Source: a bacterium (GTDB taxonomy: Bacteria > Verrucomicrobiota > Verrucomicrobiia > Methylacidiphilales > Verrucolacustridaceae). From it: a DNA stretch of 14,902 nt. The translations under genes were made by a program, and so were the position numbers. The stretch is taken from assembly GCA_009921985.1 (NCBI GenBank), contig RFWS01000020.1:1-14902 (forward strand), given 5' to 3'. Below are positions 1 to 7,241 of this stretch, one piece after another (within the stretch, counting starts at the first letter, position 1; every line of letters starts with the position of its first letter). The notes beneath the pieces are model-generated. The model was not told where the DNA came from and did not search any database. It saw nothing but the letters and a program-made list of their open reading frames with translations.

Positions 1-554
1 TCCTCGATGACGGTCTCAAACGGCTCATGGTCCTCGCCGGGGCGCTTCTGCACGCCCATGACAACATCCCCGTACATCTGGAGAAAACGACGGTAGCAGT
101 CGTAGGCAAAACGCTCGTTCTTGCTGCGTTCGGCGAGGCCGCGGACGGTGCGGTCGTTGAGGCCGAGGTTGAGGATGGTGTCCATCATGCCGGGCATGGA
201 GTCGCGGGCGCCGGAGCGGACAGCCACGAGGAGCGGGTTGGAGACGTCGCCGAACTTGCGGCCCATGGCGTGTTCAAGTTTGGCGATCGCGTCGTCGATC
301 TGGCGGTCAAGGGAACCAGGATAGGTGCGGTTGTGGTCGTAGTAGTAGGTGCAGACCTCCGTGGTGATGGTGAATCCGGCCGGCACAGGCAGGCGGATTT
401 TGGTCATTTCGGCGAGGTTGGCTCCTTTGCCGCCAAGGAGGGACTTCATCTTGCCATTGCCGTCGGCCTTGCCGTTGCCGAAAAAGTAGACGTATTTTAC
501 TCCCTTGGAGGAGCTGGGTTTCTTGGATTTGGAGGATTTTGTTTTGGTTGGCAT
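1..554 (-). CDS. ppdK: Pyruvate, phosphate dikinase, N-terminal part (runs off window)
   Basis: This is the first 184 codons of pyruvate phosphate dikinase, which interconverts pyruvate + ATP + Pi with phosphoenolpyruvate + AMP + PPi in the cytosol; the C-terminal part lies beyond position 1. The ATG at 554 is followed by a Lys/Ser-rich stretch (residues 4-17), then the family signature YVYFFG (21-26), the nucleotide-binding-domain motif GGKGANLAEM (41-50), VPAGFTITTE (57-66) and RSGARDSMPGMMDT (113-126). These are the conserved elements of the ATP-grasp N-domain of PPDK and are more PPDK-like than PEP-synthase-like. The swivelling phospho-His domain and the PEP-binding barrel are not in view. 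It follows rph after 53 bases, so it is probably the last or a late gene of this minus-strand run. No good Shine-Dalgarno is visible. The basic low-complexity N-terminus is something I associate with PVC-group homologues. Confidence 0.93.
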   Translation of the reverse strand, partial: MPTKTKSSKSKKPSSSKGVKYVYFFGNGKADGNGKMKSLLGGKGANLAEMTKIRLPVPAGFTITTEVCTYYYDHNRTYPGSLDRQIDDAIAKLEHAMGRKFGDVSNPLLVAVRSGARDSMPGMMDTILNLGLNDRTVRGLAERSKNERFAYDCYRRFLQMYGDVVMGVQKRPGEDHEPFETVIE

Positions 555-607
555 ATGAAAAAGAAGCGTTTCGGAATGCCAGCGAAGCGAGCCTTTGGCA
601 AGCCCGT

Positions 608-1372
608 TCAGGCTGGTTTGGGAGCAAGTGGGGCGGCGGCAGGGCGACTCTTCCAAGCGGACTCTTGAAATGACAACACCTTACGAATGCCCTCTTCTGC
701 GAGACCAAGCAGCTGCTCAAATTCCTGGCGGGTGAAATCATGTTCCTCCCCGCCGGCCTGAATTTCCACGAGGCGACCCGTTCCCGTCATGACCACGTTC
801 ATATCAACCTCGGCGTCCCGATCCTCGGGGTAATCGAGATCGAGCATGGGGGTGCCCTGAAGCAAGCCGACACTGATGGCTGCCACCGCGGTGCGCAAGG
901 GGTCGCCGGTGAGACGACCCGAGGACTGGAGTCTTTCGATCGCCCGGCGAAGGGCAAGGCAGGCACCGGTGATCGCGGTGGTACGGGTGCCGCCATCCGC
1001 AGCCAGGACATCGCAATCCACCCACAGACTGCGCGGACCCAGTGCCTCAAGATCCGTGACGGCGCGAAGACTCCGGCCGAGAAGGCGTTGAATTTCCGTG
1101 GAACGGCCGTCCACCTTGCCCCGGGCGGAGTCGCGGGGTTTTCGATCATGGGTCGAAGCGGGAAGCATCGAATATTCGGCGGTGAGCCAGCCGCCAGCCA
1201 CATTTTGTTCTTTCATCCAGCGGGGCACCGACTCCTCCGCGGAAACGGTGCAGATCACCTCGGTTTTGCCGCAGCGTAGGAGGACGGAGCCGGCGGCGTT
1301 GGCCGCAATGTCCCACACGCAGGAGAGGGGGCGCAGATCCCGGGGGGATCGTCCGTGGGAGCGGGGATTCAT
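608..1372 (-). CDS. rph: Ribonuclease PH
   Basis: RNase PH is a phosphorolytic 3'-5' exoribonuclease that trims tRNA precursors and takes part in RNA turnover, releasing nucleoside diphosphates. The 254-residue product aligns along its whole length with the family (usually about 240 aa). Visible motifs are WLTAEYSMLP (62-71), the RNA/phosphate-binding DGRSTEIQR (88-96, with R90), GGTRT (127-131, phosphate-binding Arg), and the catalytic acidic segment LDLDYPEDRDAEVDMN (177-192, with D180 and D186). The ATG at 1372 overlaps the folD stop as ATGA, preceded by a GAGGA-like Shine-Dalgarno within folD. The reading frame stays open upstream to about 1834, but that extension is antiparallel to nothing conserved and lies inside folD, so I reject it. 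The last 14 or so residues are a Pro/Ala-rich tail beyond the usual end of the fold. Translation is probably coupled to folD. Confidence 0.96.
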   Translation of the reverse strand: MNPRSHGRSPRDLRPLSCVWDIAANAAGSVLLRCGKTEVICTVSAEESVPRWMKEQNVAGGWLTAEYSMLPASTHDRKPRDSARGKVDGRSTEIQRLLGRSLRAVTDLEALGPRSLWVDCDVLAADGGTRTTAITGACLALRRAIERLQSSGRLTGDPLRTAVAAISVGLLQGTPMLDLDYPEDRDAEVDMNVVMTGTGRLVEIQAGGEEHDFTRQEFEQLLGLAEEGIRKVLSFQESAWKSRPAAAPLAPKPA

Positions 1373-2253
1373 GGATGAAGATCCTCGGCGGCTCGGACGG
1401 TGTTGGAAAGCAGGAGTGAAATGGTCATCGGACCAACTCCGCCGGGATTGGGGGTGATGGCCCCGGCCACGGCTTTGACCGAATCGAAATCCACATCCCC
1501 GACGAGCCGGTAGCCACGGGGGTTCGACGGATCGTTTACCCGATTCACGCCCACATCCACTACGGTGGCGCCGGGTTTGACGTGTTCCTGTTTTAGGAAA
1601 AGAGGCCGCCCAAGGGCGCCGACGAGAATATCGGCTTGCCGAGTGAGGGCGGCCAGATTTGCCGTGCGGGAATGGGCCAGCGTGACCGTGCAATCGGCCC
1701 CGGGCGACTTGCGGGCAAGCAGCAGGGCAAGGGGTCGGCCGACGATCTGGCCGCGGCCCACGATGACGGCGTGTTGTCCGGCGGTGGGGATCTCCCCAAG
1801 GCGCAGGATTTCGAGGATTCCGGCGGGGGTGCACGGCAGAAATCCGGAAGCATCGCCCAGCAGTAGCTTGCCGAAGTTGACGGGGTGGAAGCCATCGACG
1901 TCCTTGGCCGGGGAGACACGGGCATAAACAACATCGTTGGGCAAGGCGGCGGGCAGGGGGGACTGGATGAGGATGCCGTGCACCTTGGGATCGGTGTTCA
2001 GGGCGTCGATTTCCTTCAACAGGGTGTTCAGCGGTGTGGATTCAGGAAGAACGAGGGTTCGGCTGGCGATCCCAACCTCTTGGGCGCGCTTTTCCTTTCG
2101 GGACACGTAGGCGCGGGAAGCGGGATCCTCGCCAACGCGGATAAAAACCAGCCCTGGCACCACGCCACGCTTCTTGCAACGGGAAACGCGTGCAGAGGTC
2201 TCCCCGTGAATGCGGGCGGCGAAAGCCTCACCGTCAAGAATGCGGGCAGACAT
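1369..2253 (-). CDS. folD: Bifunctional methylenetetrahydrofolate dehydrogenase / methenyl-THF cyclohydrolase
   Basis: FolD interconverts 5,10-methylene-, 5,10-methenyl- and 10-formyl-tetrahydrofolate and so feeds purine and formyl-Met-tRNA synthesis. The 294-residue protein is of normal length. The substrate-side motif YVSRKEK carries Y49 and the catalytic Lys K53. Q97 in GILIQSPLP and D120 in KDVDGFHP complete the cyclohydrolase/dehydrogenase site. The Rossmann loop is GRGQIVGRP (166-174), a minor variant of the common GRSxIVGxP. The C-terminal signature TPNPGGVGPMT (267-277) is intact. The ATG at 2253 is the only sensible start; no clear Shine-Dalgarno precedes it. The gene lies 48 bases after the beta-CASP gene, and its stop codon overlaps the rph start (ATGA at 1372-1369), which suggests coupling. 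Confidence 0.97.
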   Translation of the reverse strand: MSARILDGEAFAARIHGETSARVSRCKKRGVVPGLVFIRVGEDPASRAYVSRKEKRAQEVGIASRTLVLPESTPLNTLLKEIDALNTDPKVHGILIQSPLPAALPNDVVYARVSPAKDVDGFHPVNFGKLLLGDASGFLPCTPAGILEILRLGEIPTAGQHAVIVGRGQIVGRPLALLLARKSPGADCTVTLAHSRTANLAALTRQADILVGALGRPLFLKQEHVKPGATVVDVGVNRVNDPSNPRGYRLVGDVDFDSVKAVAGAITPNPGGVGPMTISLLLSNTVRAAEDLHP

Positions 2254-2301
2254 GGAGTTTTAACAATGCCTTGGATCAATCAAAAACGGAAGCACCGCGC
2301 T

Positions 2302-3663
2302 TCAGTCGAAGAGGGGAACGGGTTTTCCGGGGGGCGGCTGCTGAATCATAATTTCCGGACGGCGCAGGGAAAGAGTTTGGCGAAACCAGTCCTGAGCCTC
2401 CGGATCTCCGTGCACGAGAAAAAGCTTTTTTGGCCGGGCCTCCTCACAGATCCATTCGACGAGATCTTCCCGGTTGGCGTGGGCGGAGAGATCAAAATGA
2501 CGAACCTCACAACGAATGGGAAGAGGGCCGTGGGGATCGGCCCAGTCAACCGAACCACCCTGGCCGGCTGTGCGGAGCAGGCCGGCGGGGGAACTGGGCT
2601 CGGTAAAACCGACAAAGAAGATTGCATCGTTTTCCCGCGGGAAGAAAAGACGGGCAAGGGTGTGACTGGTGGTGTGCGGGGTCATCATGCCGGAGCTCAC
2701 GAGATAAATCTGGCCGGATCTAGGGCGAAGGGTAGCCAGTCGGCGCGGGTCGAAGGTCTCCGGTCGGACTTCCGGAATGATCTTGAGGCCGGCGTGTTGG
2801 CGGGGGGCAAGGGATCTCTGTCGGTCGTAGACCTCGGTGAGGACACGGCCAAGACCGCCGATGTAGATGGTGGTCGGGGGAAGGCGACCGTCTCCACGGG
2901 CATGATGCAGAAGGGTCAGCATTTCCTGGGTTTTGCCCAGCGCAAAGACCGGCATCAGCACCGCGCCGCCCCGGGCAAAGGTTTGGCGGATGGCTTCCAG
3001 CAGGTCGTTTTCGAGGGAGTCGCGGGTTTGACCCGAGGGAGTGGGTTGGGCGCCCCGGGTGGTCTCCATGATGATGGTGTCCCAAGGGCCTTTTGGAGGC
3101 TGGCAGGGAATCATGAGGGTTTGCCGGCCAAGATTGAGATCGCCGGTGTACAGCGCTCGGCGGGCGCCACAACGGACTTCCGTCAGGGCGGAGCCCAGCA
3201 CATGGCCGGCGTCGTGAAAAACAAATTTAAATTCCGAACCGTCGACGTGGAATGGGCGCTGGAGTGGAACGGCTTCCCAGGTGACTGCACAGTCGTCGAC
3301 TCCCCGGTGGGTGTAGAGGGGATACTCCTGCTGGAGGGTCTCCTTGCGTTGCCGGGTCATGACGTTGACCGAATTATGAAGAAGAGGTTCGGCGAGGGCG
3401 GCGGTCGCTGAGGTCATCCAAACCTTGGCGCCCGGGCACTGGCGAGTGACGAGGGGAAGAGCGCCGACGTGGTCGTGGTGGGCGTGGGAAAGAATGACCG
3501 CCTCCAAATCCTTCGGCAGCGCATCCAGCATCGGGGTGGCTGACCAGCCTTCCCTACGCGGGTGCATGCCGGCATCCAGCAGGACGGAGGTGCTCCCGGA
3601 TCGAAGCAAATAAGAGTTCGCGCCGATTTCCGCGGCGCGGGTTAGGTTGGTTAGACTGATCAT
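2302..3663 (-). CDS. Beta-CASP metallo-beta-lactamase-fold RNA nuclease (MBL/RMMBL family)
   Basis: This 453-residue protein belongs to the beta-CASP metallo-beta-lactamase group of CPSF-73-like and YSH1-like RNA-processing nucleases, and is predicted to be a zinc-dependent endo/exoribonuclease in the cytosol. Metal ligands are visible in order: SHAHHDH (59-65), H154 in the AGHVLGSA motif, D175 in YTGDLN, and H418 in LVHGD near the C-terminus. The beta-CASP insert is marked by GAVLMPVFALGKTQEML (233-249) and SSGMMTP (323-329). Motif B is His395 in DLSAHA. Motif A, usually ESTYG, reads ETTRG (200-204) here. The C-terminal RMMBL segment covers roughly 385-420. The length matches the stand-alone bacterial family and not RNase J (about 550 aa). 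The ATG at 3663 sits two bases after a strong hairpin and has no Shine-Dalgarno. The neighbouring rph fits an RNA-processing role. Substrate and exact name are unknown. Confidence 0.88.
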   Translation of the reverse strand: MISLTNLTRAAEIGANSYLLRSGSTSVLLDAGMHPRREGWSATPMLDALPKDLEAVILSHAHHDHVGALPLVTRQCPGAKVWMTSATAALAEPLLHNSVNVMTRQRKETLQQEYPLYTHRGVDDCAVTWEAVPLQRPFHVDGSEFKFVFHDAGHVLGSALTEVRCGARRALYTGDLNLGRQTLMIPCQPPKGPWDTIIMETTRGAQPTPSGQTRDSLENDLLEAIRQTFARGGAVLMPVFALGKTQEMLTLLHHARGDGRLPPTTIYIGGLGRVLTEVYDRQRSLAPRQHAGLKIIPEVRPETFDPRRLATLRPRSGQIYLVSSGMMTPHTTSHTLARLFFPRENDAIFFVGFTEPSSPAGLLRTAGQGGSVDWADPHGPLPIRCEVRHFDLSAHANREDLVEWICEEARPKKLFLVHGDPEAQDWFRQTLSLRRPEIMIQQPPPGKPVPLFD

Positions 3664-3665
3664 CG

Positions 3666-3693
3666 GCGGCGGAGCGGAGTCCGCAACCGCCGC
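3666..3693 (-). promoter_or_regulatory. GC-rich intercistronic hairpin between the PpiD-like and beta-CASP genes
   Basis: The 31-base gap between the upstream stop (3697-3695) and the next ATG (3663) is almost wholly an inverted repeat. The outer arms GCGGCGG (3666-3672) and CCGCCGC (3687-3693) pair perfectly. Inside them GCGG (3674-3677) pairs with CCGC (3681-3684) around a 3-base loop, with a 1-by-2 internal loop between the stems. In the minus-strand transcript the stem ends two bases before the AUG, where a ribosome-binding site should be. No U-tract follows, so a classical terminator is unlikely. It may be a REP-like element, an mRNA-stability element or a translational-coupling device. 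Confidence 0.7.
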
Positions 3694-3694
3694 T

Positions 3695-5188
3695 TTAAAA
3701 CTGTCCCCGGAGCAGTTGAATCACCTCGCGGGGAAGTTCGTTGCCGGGTTGGGACGCCTGCCCCACCAGCCAATCACGGGCCACTTCACTGCGCCGCTGG
3801 TTTAGGAGCTGGGCCTGAATTTTAGGTAGCTGGGTGGTGGCGACATCGGCGGGGACCGGTTGGCGTTGCGCAAGATATACGGCCAAGCCGCCGTTCTCCG
3901 TCCGGACAAAAGAACTGACCCGGTTCGGTTCCAGTTGGGCGACGATTTGGCGGATGCGGTCGGCCTCGGGAAAGGTGAGTGGTTTTGAATCGGCAGGAGC
4001 AAAAGTGGGTACTTTCGTGCTGGTTAGGGCGGCTGCCTTAATGATTTCCTCCCATTTCCGACCTTGGGCCAACTCCGTCTTGGCACGATCCAGAAAATTA
4101 CGGGAGGCCTGATCGGTTAATTGAAGACGGGCCTGCTCCTGCCAACGGGCCTTCACATCGGCCATAGACTCCGCAAGGGGGCGTAACCGTCCCGGCTGCA
4201 GATCTTTTAGGTGAAACACTAGAAACCCATTTTTCGATGGGAGAAAGTCACTCACCGGCTCATCCGCGGTGAGGCGGAGGGCGGCAGCCACCAGGCGGGG
4301 ATCGGTCTCGCCTGGGAACGGGGAGTCGGCGGCGTCGAAGGGCCCGGCGTTTTTGATTGGCAGCTTGGCCTCGACCGCTTTGGCTGAAAAATTCGGTCTC
4401 GTTTGGCCTTCCGGCAGGTTGAAAAATTGTGAGGTGAAGGCAAAAGCCGCCTCACCGGCCTTTTTGCGGGACTCATCATCCGTGCCGGTGGCCGTGAATT
4501 CGACATATTCCACGGTGCAACGGGTGGGGACGGCAAAAGCCTGTTCGTTGGCTTTGTGGAATGCTTCCAAATCCTGGATGGTCGGTTCGGGCGGGGTGAA
4601 TTTGGATGCATCCCAGCGCACCACCTGGGCCTCGGCCGGTCCAAAGAGTCGCTGAAGGCGGATTTCTGACTCTCCGGGAAACACAGCTGCGGTGGAACTC
4701 AGCGCCAGAAGAAGTTGGCGTGTTCGGACATCGTTGAAGATCGCCTCGTTGAATCGATCCCCCGTAAAACCTTGGGGAGACAGAAAATTTTCGGTGAAAC
4801 GCTGAAAGAGTTCGGGATCATACTTTCCATCCTTCAGGAAAAGGGGATTTTTGCGGATGGATTCGAGGAGCTGCTGGGGTTGTGGCTCGATCCCGGCGCT
4901 CTGCGCGGCCTGGTTCTGAAGCAGGCGGATCCAGGTTTGGATGGCCAGAAAGCGGTCGTTATCGGAAGGGATCCGACCAGTCTCCAGGGTGGCTTCCAGG
5001 AGGGTCTGGCGCTGGGCGGCCACCAGGTCGTTAAGGGAAAGGGTTCTGCCACCGATCACACCCATTTTGCCGGCGGCGGGATCGACGCCATGCGGAGTCC
5101 AGTTACCGAAAAAAATAAAAGATATGGCAATGACCGCCAAAAGGATGAGGAGAAGCCCTTTCAACTTGTCGTGCAAATAAGTGATCAT
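3695..5188 (-). CDS. Membrane-anchored PpiD/SurA-like periplasmic folding protein (parvulin-like, probably non-catalytic)
   Basis: The 497-residue product has a short cytosolic N-terminus (residues 1-9), one transmembrane anchor (about 10-28, LLLILLAVIAISFIFFG) and a large predicted periplasmic part. Residues 43-170 resemble the SurA/PpiD N-terminal chaperone domain. Two parvulin-like modules follow. The first (about 221-340) ends in an S-x-NGFLVFHL strand and a QP turn, closely matching the end of PpiD's PpiC domain. The second (about 377-448) repeats that pattern as ENGGLAVYLAQRQP. Neither shows the GGDLGW motif typical of active parvulins, so I expect a chaperone without isomerase activity. 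The ATG at 5188 was chosen because the anchor begins right after it; the frame extends 14 codons upstream only through a TTG at 5230 that encodes a Pro run. PpiD (about 620 aa) is longer. It is the first gene of the leftward run and diverges from the TPR/exb cluster. Confidence 0.8.
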   Translation of the reverse strand: MITYLHDKLKGLLLILLAVIAISFIFFGNWTPHGVDPAAGKMGVIGGRTLSLNDLVAAQRQTLLEATLETGRIPSDNDRFLAIQTWIRLLQNQAAQSAGIEPQPQQLLESIRKNPLFLKDGKYDPELFQRFTENFLSPQGFTGDRFNEAIFNDVRTRQLLLALSSTAAVFPGESEIRLQRLFGPAEAQVVRWDASKFTPPEPTIQDLEAFHKANEQAFAVPTRCTVEYVEFTATGTDDESRKKAGEAAFAFTSQFFNLPEGQTRPNFSAKAVEAKLPIKNAGPFDAADSPFPGETDPRLVAAALRLTADEPVSDFLPSKNGFLVFHLKDLQPGRLRPLAESMADVKARWQEQARLQLTDQASRNFLDRAKTELAQGRKWEEIIKAAALTSTKVPTFAPADSKPLTFPEADRIRQIVAQLEPNRVSSFVRTENGGLAVYLAQRQPVPADVATTQLPKIQAQLLNQRRSEVARDWLVGQASQPGNELPREVIQLLRGQF

Positions 5189-5238
5189 GGAGAGTTTTTG
5201 GCTTGTCGGGGGGGGAGGAGGAAAGACCAAAATCCGTC
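5189..5238. promoter_or_regulatory. Divergent 50-base intergenic region with G8 tract and Shine-Dalgarno for the TPR gene
   Basis: This gap separates the leftward PpiD-like gene from the rightward TPR gene and should carry, or lie between, both promoters. I could not pick a convincing -35/-10 pair on either strand. On the plus strand GGAGGAGGA (5214-5222) is a strong anti-16S match, though about 16 bases from the ATG at 5239, which is longer than ideal. It follows directly on a run of eight G (5208-5215), whose slippage would change the local spacing. Confidence 0.4.
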
Positions 5239-5973
5239 ATGATGTACCGATTGCTTCTGGTTTCGTGGGTTGGCCTGGGGGGGGTCTTTGCCCAAGACCA
5301 ACTCCGGTTGAAAAGTGGGGAAGTTATTTCGGGGTCCGCCGTGAAATTTGACGAGGGTTCAAAGTCCCTGACCTTTAAGTTTGATAAGGGCACCTTGAGT
5401 TACGCTCAAGGAGACATCGCCGAGGTCACCCTGAAGGAACGATCCGGTGTGATGGAAGGGCGGAAGGCCCTCGAAGAGGGAAAGATGGAAGAAGTGGTGG
5501 CGAAATGGCAGGAGCCGGTTGCCCAATATCTTGGAGTCGACAATCCATGGGTTTTGGAATGCGCCGGAGGGCTTGGCCAGGCCTATCTTACCTTGGGTAA
5601 AATCGCGGATGCAGAGGCCTTGTATGGAAAAATGAAACAATTTTATCCCTCGGGACCTTCGGCGTTGCGTGCGGAGATCGGGTTGGCGGTGGCCACCTCC
5701 GGGAAGGATGCCTCCGGGCTTCTGGCCAAGCTTCAGGCCTTGGAGGGGCAGCTCAAGGAGAGCCTGCGACCCTTACGGGCCGACCGCGAGGCCCTCGCGG
5801 AGTACTATTTTGCCCGGGGCGAAGCCTTCGAGCGAAATGGCGATTCCGCCAAGGCCTTGGAGGATTTTTTGCGGGTGAAAGTACTTTATCCTGAACCGCC
5901 GTCGCTCGGACAGCGTTCCGCAAAAAAGGCGGACTCCTTGCGGCAAGCCAACAAAGACCTCGTCACCGAATAA
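5239..5973 (+). CDS. Secreted tetratricopeptide-repeat protein linked to ExbB/ExbD
   Basis: The 244-residue protein starts with a signal peptide (residues 1-18: MMYR, a hydrophobic core, then VFA before Q19), so it is probably periplasmic. Residues 20-66 form a short beta-rich segment with an LKSGEVISGSAVKF start and a GDIAEVTLK end. Residues 100-220 look helical and TPR-like, with repeats around NPWVLECAGGLGQAYLTLGK and YYFARGEAFERNGDSAKALE. No enzyme motif is visible. The next three genes are exbB-exbD-exbD, 21 bases downstream, so a role as a periplasmic partner or scaffold of that proton-driven complex is a reasonable inference. ATG at 5239 is preferred over an upstream TTG (5203), which would spoil the signal peptide; ATG at 5242 is an equal alternative. 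A G8 tract (5277-5284) lies inside the signal-peptide codons. Confidence 0.8.
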   Translation: MMYRLLLVSWVGLGGVFAQDQLRLKSGEVISGSAVKFDEGSKSLTFKFDKGTLSYAQGDIAEVTLKERSGVMEGRKALEEGKMEEVVAKWQEPVAQYLGVDNPWVLECAGGLGQAYLTLGKIADAEALYGKMKQFYPSGPSALRAEIGLAVATSGKDASGLLAKLQALEGQLKESLRPLRADREALAEYYFARGEAFERNGDSAKALEDFLRVKVLYPEPPSLGQRSAKKADSLRQANKDLVTE

Positions 5974-5994
5974 GGGGGGCACTAGAAAAGTCCT

Positions 5995-6762
5995 ATGACG
6001 CGAGCCGTATTGCACAGTCTGTCTTGGCTTCTTCTCCTCAGGATGCCTTTGGCTGCAGCGGAGGGTGCTGCCCCGGGAGCTCATGGGGACACCTTTATGG
6101 ATTTGTTTCTCATGTCCGGACCGGTGGGCTGGATTCTTTTGGTCGCCTCTATTTTAATCATGGCCTTTGCGATCGAGGCAGTGATCAAAATCCGGATCGG
6201 GCGTCTCGCTCCTCCGGCGGTTTATGCCCAGCTCAAGGACGCCTTTGTTTCCGGCAACTATCCCCAAGCCTTCCAAATCTGCACCGCTAACCCGTGTTAT
6301 CTTGGGCGCATTGTCCAGGCAGGAATCGAGCGCCTGGGCCGCGGGCGGGACGCAGCGGAAAAGGCGATGGGGGAAGTGACGGCCAAGGAAATCAATGATT
6401 TGAAATCCAATATCAACTACCTTTCCGTCATCGGGGTGGTCAGTCCCATGGTGGGGTTAACCGGAACGGTCATTGGAATGATGAAAGCCTTCAAAACCCT
6501 TGGCTCCTCCGGGGCGGCGGATCCCAGCAAACTTTCCGCGAACATCTCCGAGGTTCTTTTCGCTACGGCCTTCGGTCTGTTTGTGGCCATTCCCGGGTTT
6601 GTTCTTTATTATGTGTTCCGGAACCGCGTGCAGACGGTTACGGTCTCGGTGGACCAACAGGTCGGGCATCTATTTGACGGTGTGCCGTTCGAACAGCTGA
6701 CGGGATACCGCGTGCAGGAATATCTCGGGGAAAGCGCCGGTAGCCCGGCCGCCTCGGCCTAA
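5995..6762 (+). CDS. exbB: MotA/TolQ/ExbB proton channel family protein
   Basis: This is the stator subunit of an ExbB-ExbD (or TolQ-TolR) complex, which uses the proton motive force across the inner membrane to energise outer-membrane processes. The 255 residues include an apparent N-terminal signal peptide (1-22), TM1 (about 43-62), a cytosolic loop, TM2 (about 143-164) with the family motif SPMVGLTGTVIGMMKAF (150-166), and TM3 (about 186-206) beginning ISEVLFATAFGLFVAIP. E186 and T191 in TM3 and T156/T158 in TM2 match the positions that line the proton path in ExbB/TolQ. The gene is followed after 14 bases by the first ExbD and preceded by the TPR gene, forming one transcription unit. ExbB is favoured over TolQ because no tolA/tolB/pal is nearby, but the families cannot be separated firmly from sequence alone. 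Confidence 0.9.
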   Translation: MTRAVLHSLSWLLLLRMPLAAAEGAAPGAHGDTFMDLFLMSGPVGWILLVASILIMAFAIEAVIKIRIGRLAPPAVYAQLKDAFVSGNYPQAFQICTANPCYLGRIVQAGIERLGRGRDAAEKAMGEVTAKEINDLKSNINYLSVIGVVSPMVGLTGTVIGMMKAFKTLGSSGAADPSKLSANISEVLFATAFGLFVAIPGFVLYYVFRNRVQTVTVSVDQQVGHLFDGVPFEQLTGYRVQEYLGESAGSPAASA

Positions 6763-6776
6763 GGCGATTTCCGGCC

Positions 6777-7238
6777 ATGGCCGGCCACGGCAAAAAATTC
6801 AGCGTTCATGCCTCGGGGGGTGAGGAGGAGCCGGAATTTCAGGTTGCCCCCATGGTGGATGTGCTGTTGGTGCTGCTCATGTTTTTCACCGCCACCACAA
6901 CCACCGAAGTCAAAAGCCAGATCGCTGACTTGACCCTTCCGGATGCCCAAGAGGCCAAGGACCGGGAAAAGGGGCAAGGGCAGTTTTTGATCAACATCAA
7001 TAAAATGGGCGGGGTGGAGTCGCAGGGCCAGAGCGGTCTTGATGAGGCCTCTCTGGCCAATTTAATCAAACAGGATTACACCAACGTCAAAAAACTTGAT
7101 CCCAATGCCAGCTACCGGGTGCTGGTTCGTGCGGACAAGGATCTGGGGTGGGATAAGACCAAGGTGGTTCTTAAGGCGGCGGCCGCGGCGGGGGTGGGAA
7201 ACGTGGTTTTCGCCACGACGAAAGGCGGGAAGGGATAA
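6777..7238 (+). CDS. exbD: ExbD/TolR family protein (first copy)
   Basis: This 153-residue ExbD/TolR protein has a short cytosolic N-terminus, a single transmembrane helix (about 23-41) and a periplasmic domain. The helix starts VAPMVDVLLVLLMFF, with D28 at the position of the essential protonatable Asp (D25 in E. coli ExbD), so the copy looks functional. The periplasmic part (42-153) is longer than usual. It has a FLININKMGGVESQG strand-turn segment and ends in YRVLVRADKDLGW...VLKAAAAAGVGNVVFAT, the normal ExbD C-terminal fold. It lies 14 bases after exbB and 3 bases before the second exbD, so the three should be co-expressed and may form a mixed ExbD dimer within an ExbB pentamer. Confidence 0.9.
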   Translation: MAGHGKKFSVHASGGEEEPEFQVAPMVDVLLVLLMFFTATTTTEVKSQIADLTLPDAQEAKDREKGQGQFLININKMGGVESQGQSGLDEASLANLIKQDYTNVKKLDPNASYRVLVRADKDLGWDKTKVVLKAAAAAGVGNVVFATTKGGKG

Positions 7239-7241
7239 CTT

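Noticed and set aside
577..600. Inverted repeat TGCCA/TGGCA in the rph-ppdK gap as a possible terminator
   Set aside because: Only five paired bases with a 14-base loop and no U-tract; too weak to call.
27..668. A 213-codon plus-strand open frame at the left edge
   Set aside because: It is antisense to the clear PPDK N-terminus and the end of rph, and its Val/Gly/Ala-rich product has no recognisable fold.
1373..1834. Upstream extension of RNase PH inside folD
   Set aside because: Family similarity begins at the ATG at 1372, which overlaps the folD stop as ATGA; the Arg/Pro-rich extension has no counterpart in RNase PH.
2254..2301. AT-rich gap before folD with TAAAAC as a possible -10 promoter element
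   Set aside because: The -10 would end three bases before the ATG, placing the start site inside the start codon, and no well-spaced -35 is present.
1885..3411. A 508-codon open frame on the plus strand opposite folD and the beta-CASP gene
   Set aside because: The minus strand carries two full-length recognisable enzymes with intact catalytic motifs; the plus-strand frame is Gly-rich, has no known motif and is the usual mirror of GC-rich coding DNA.
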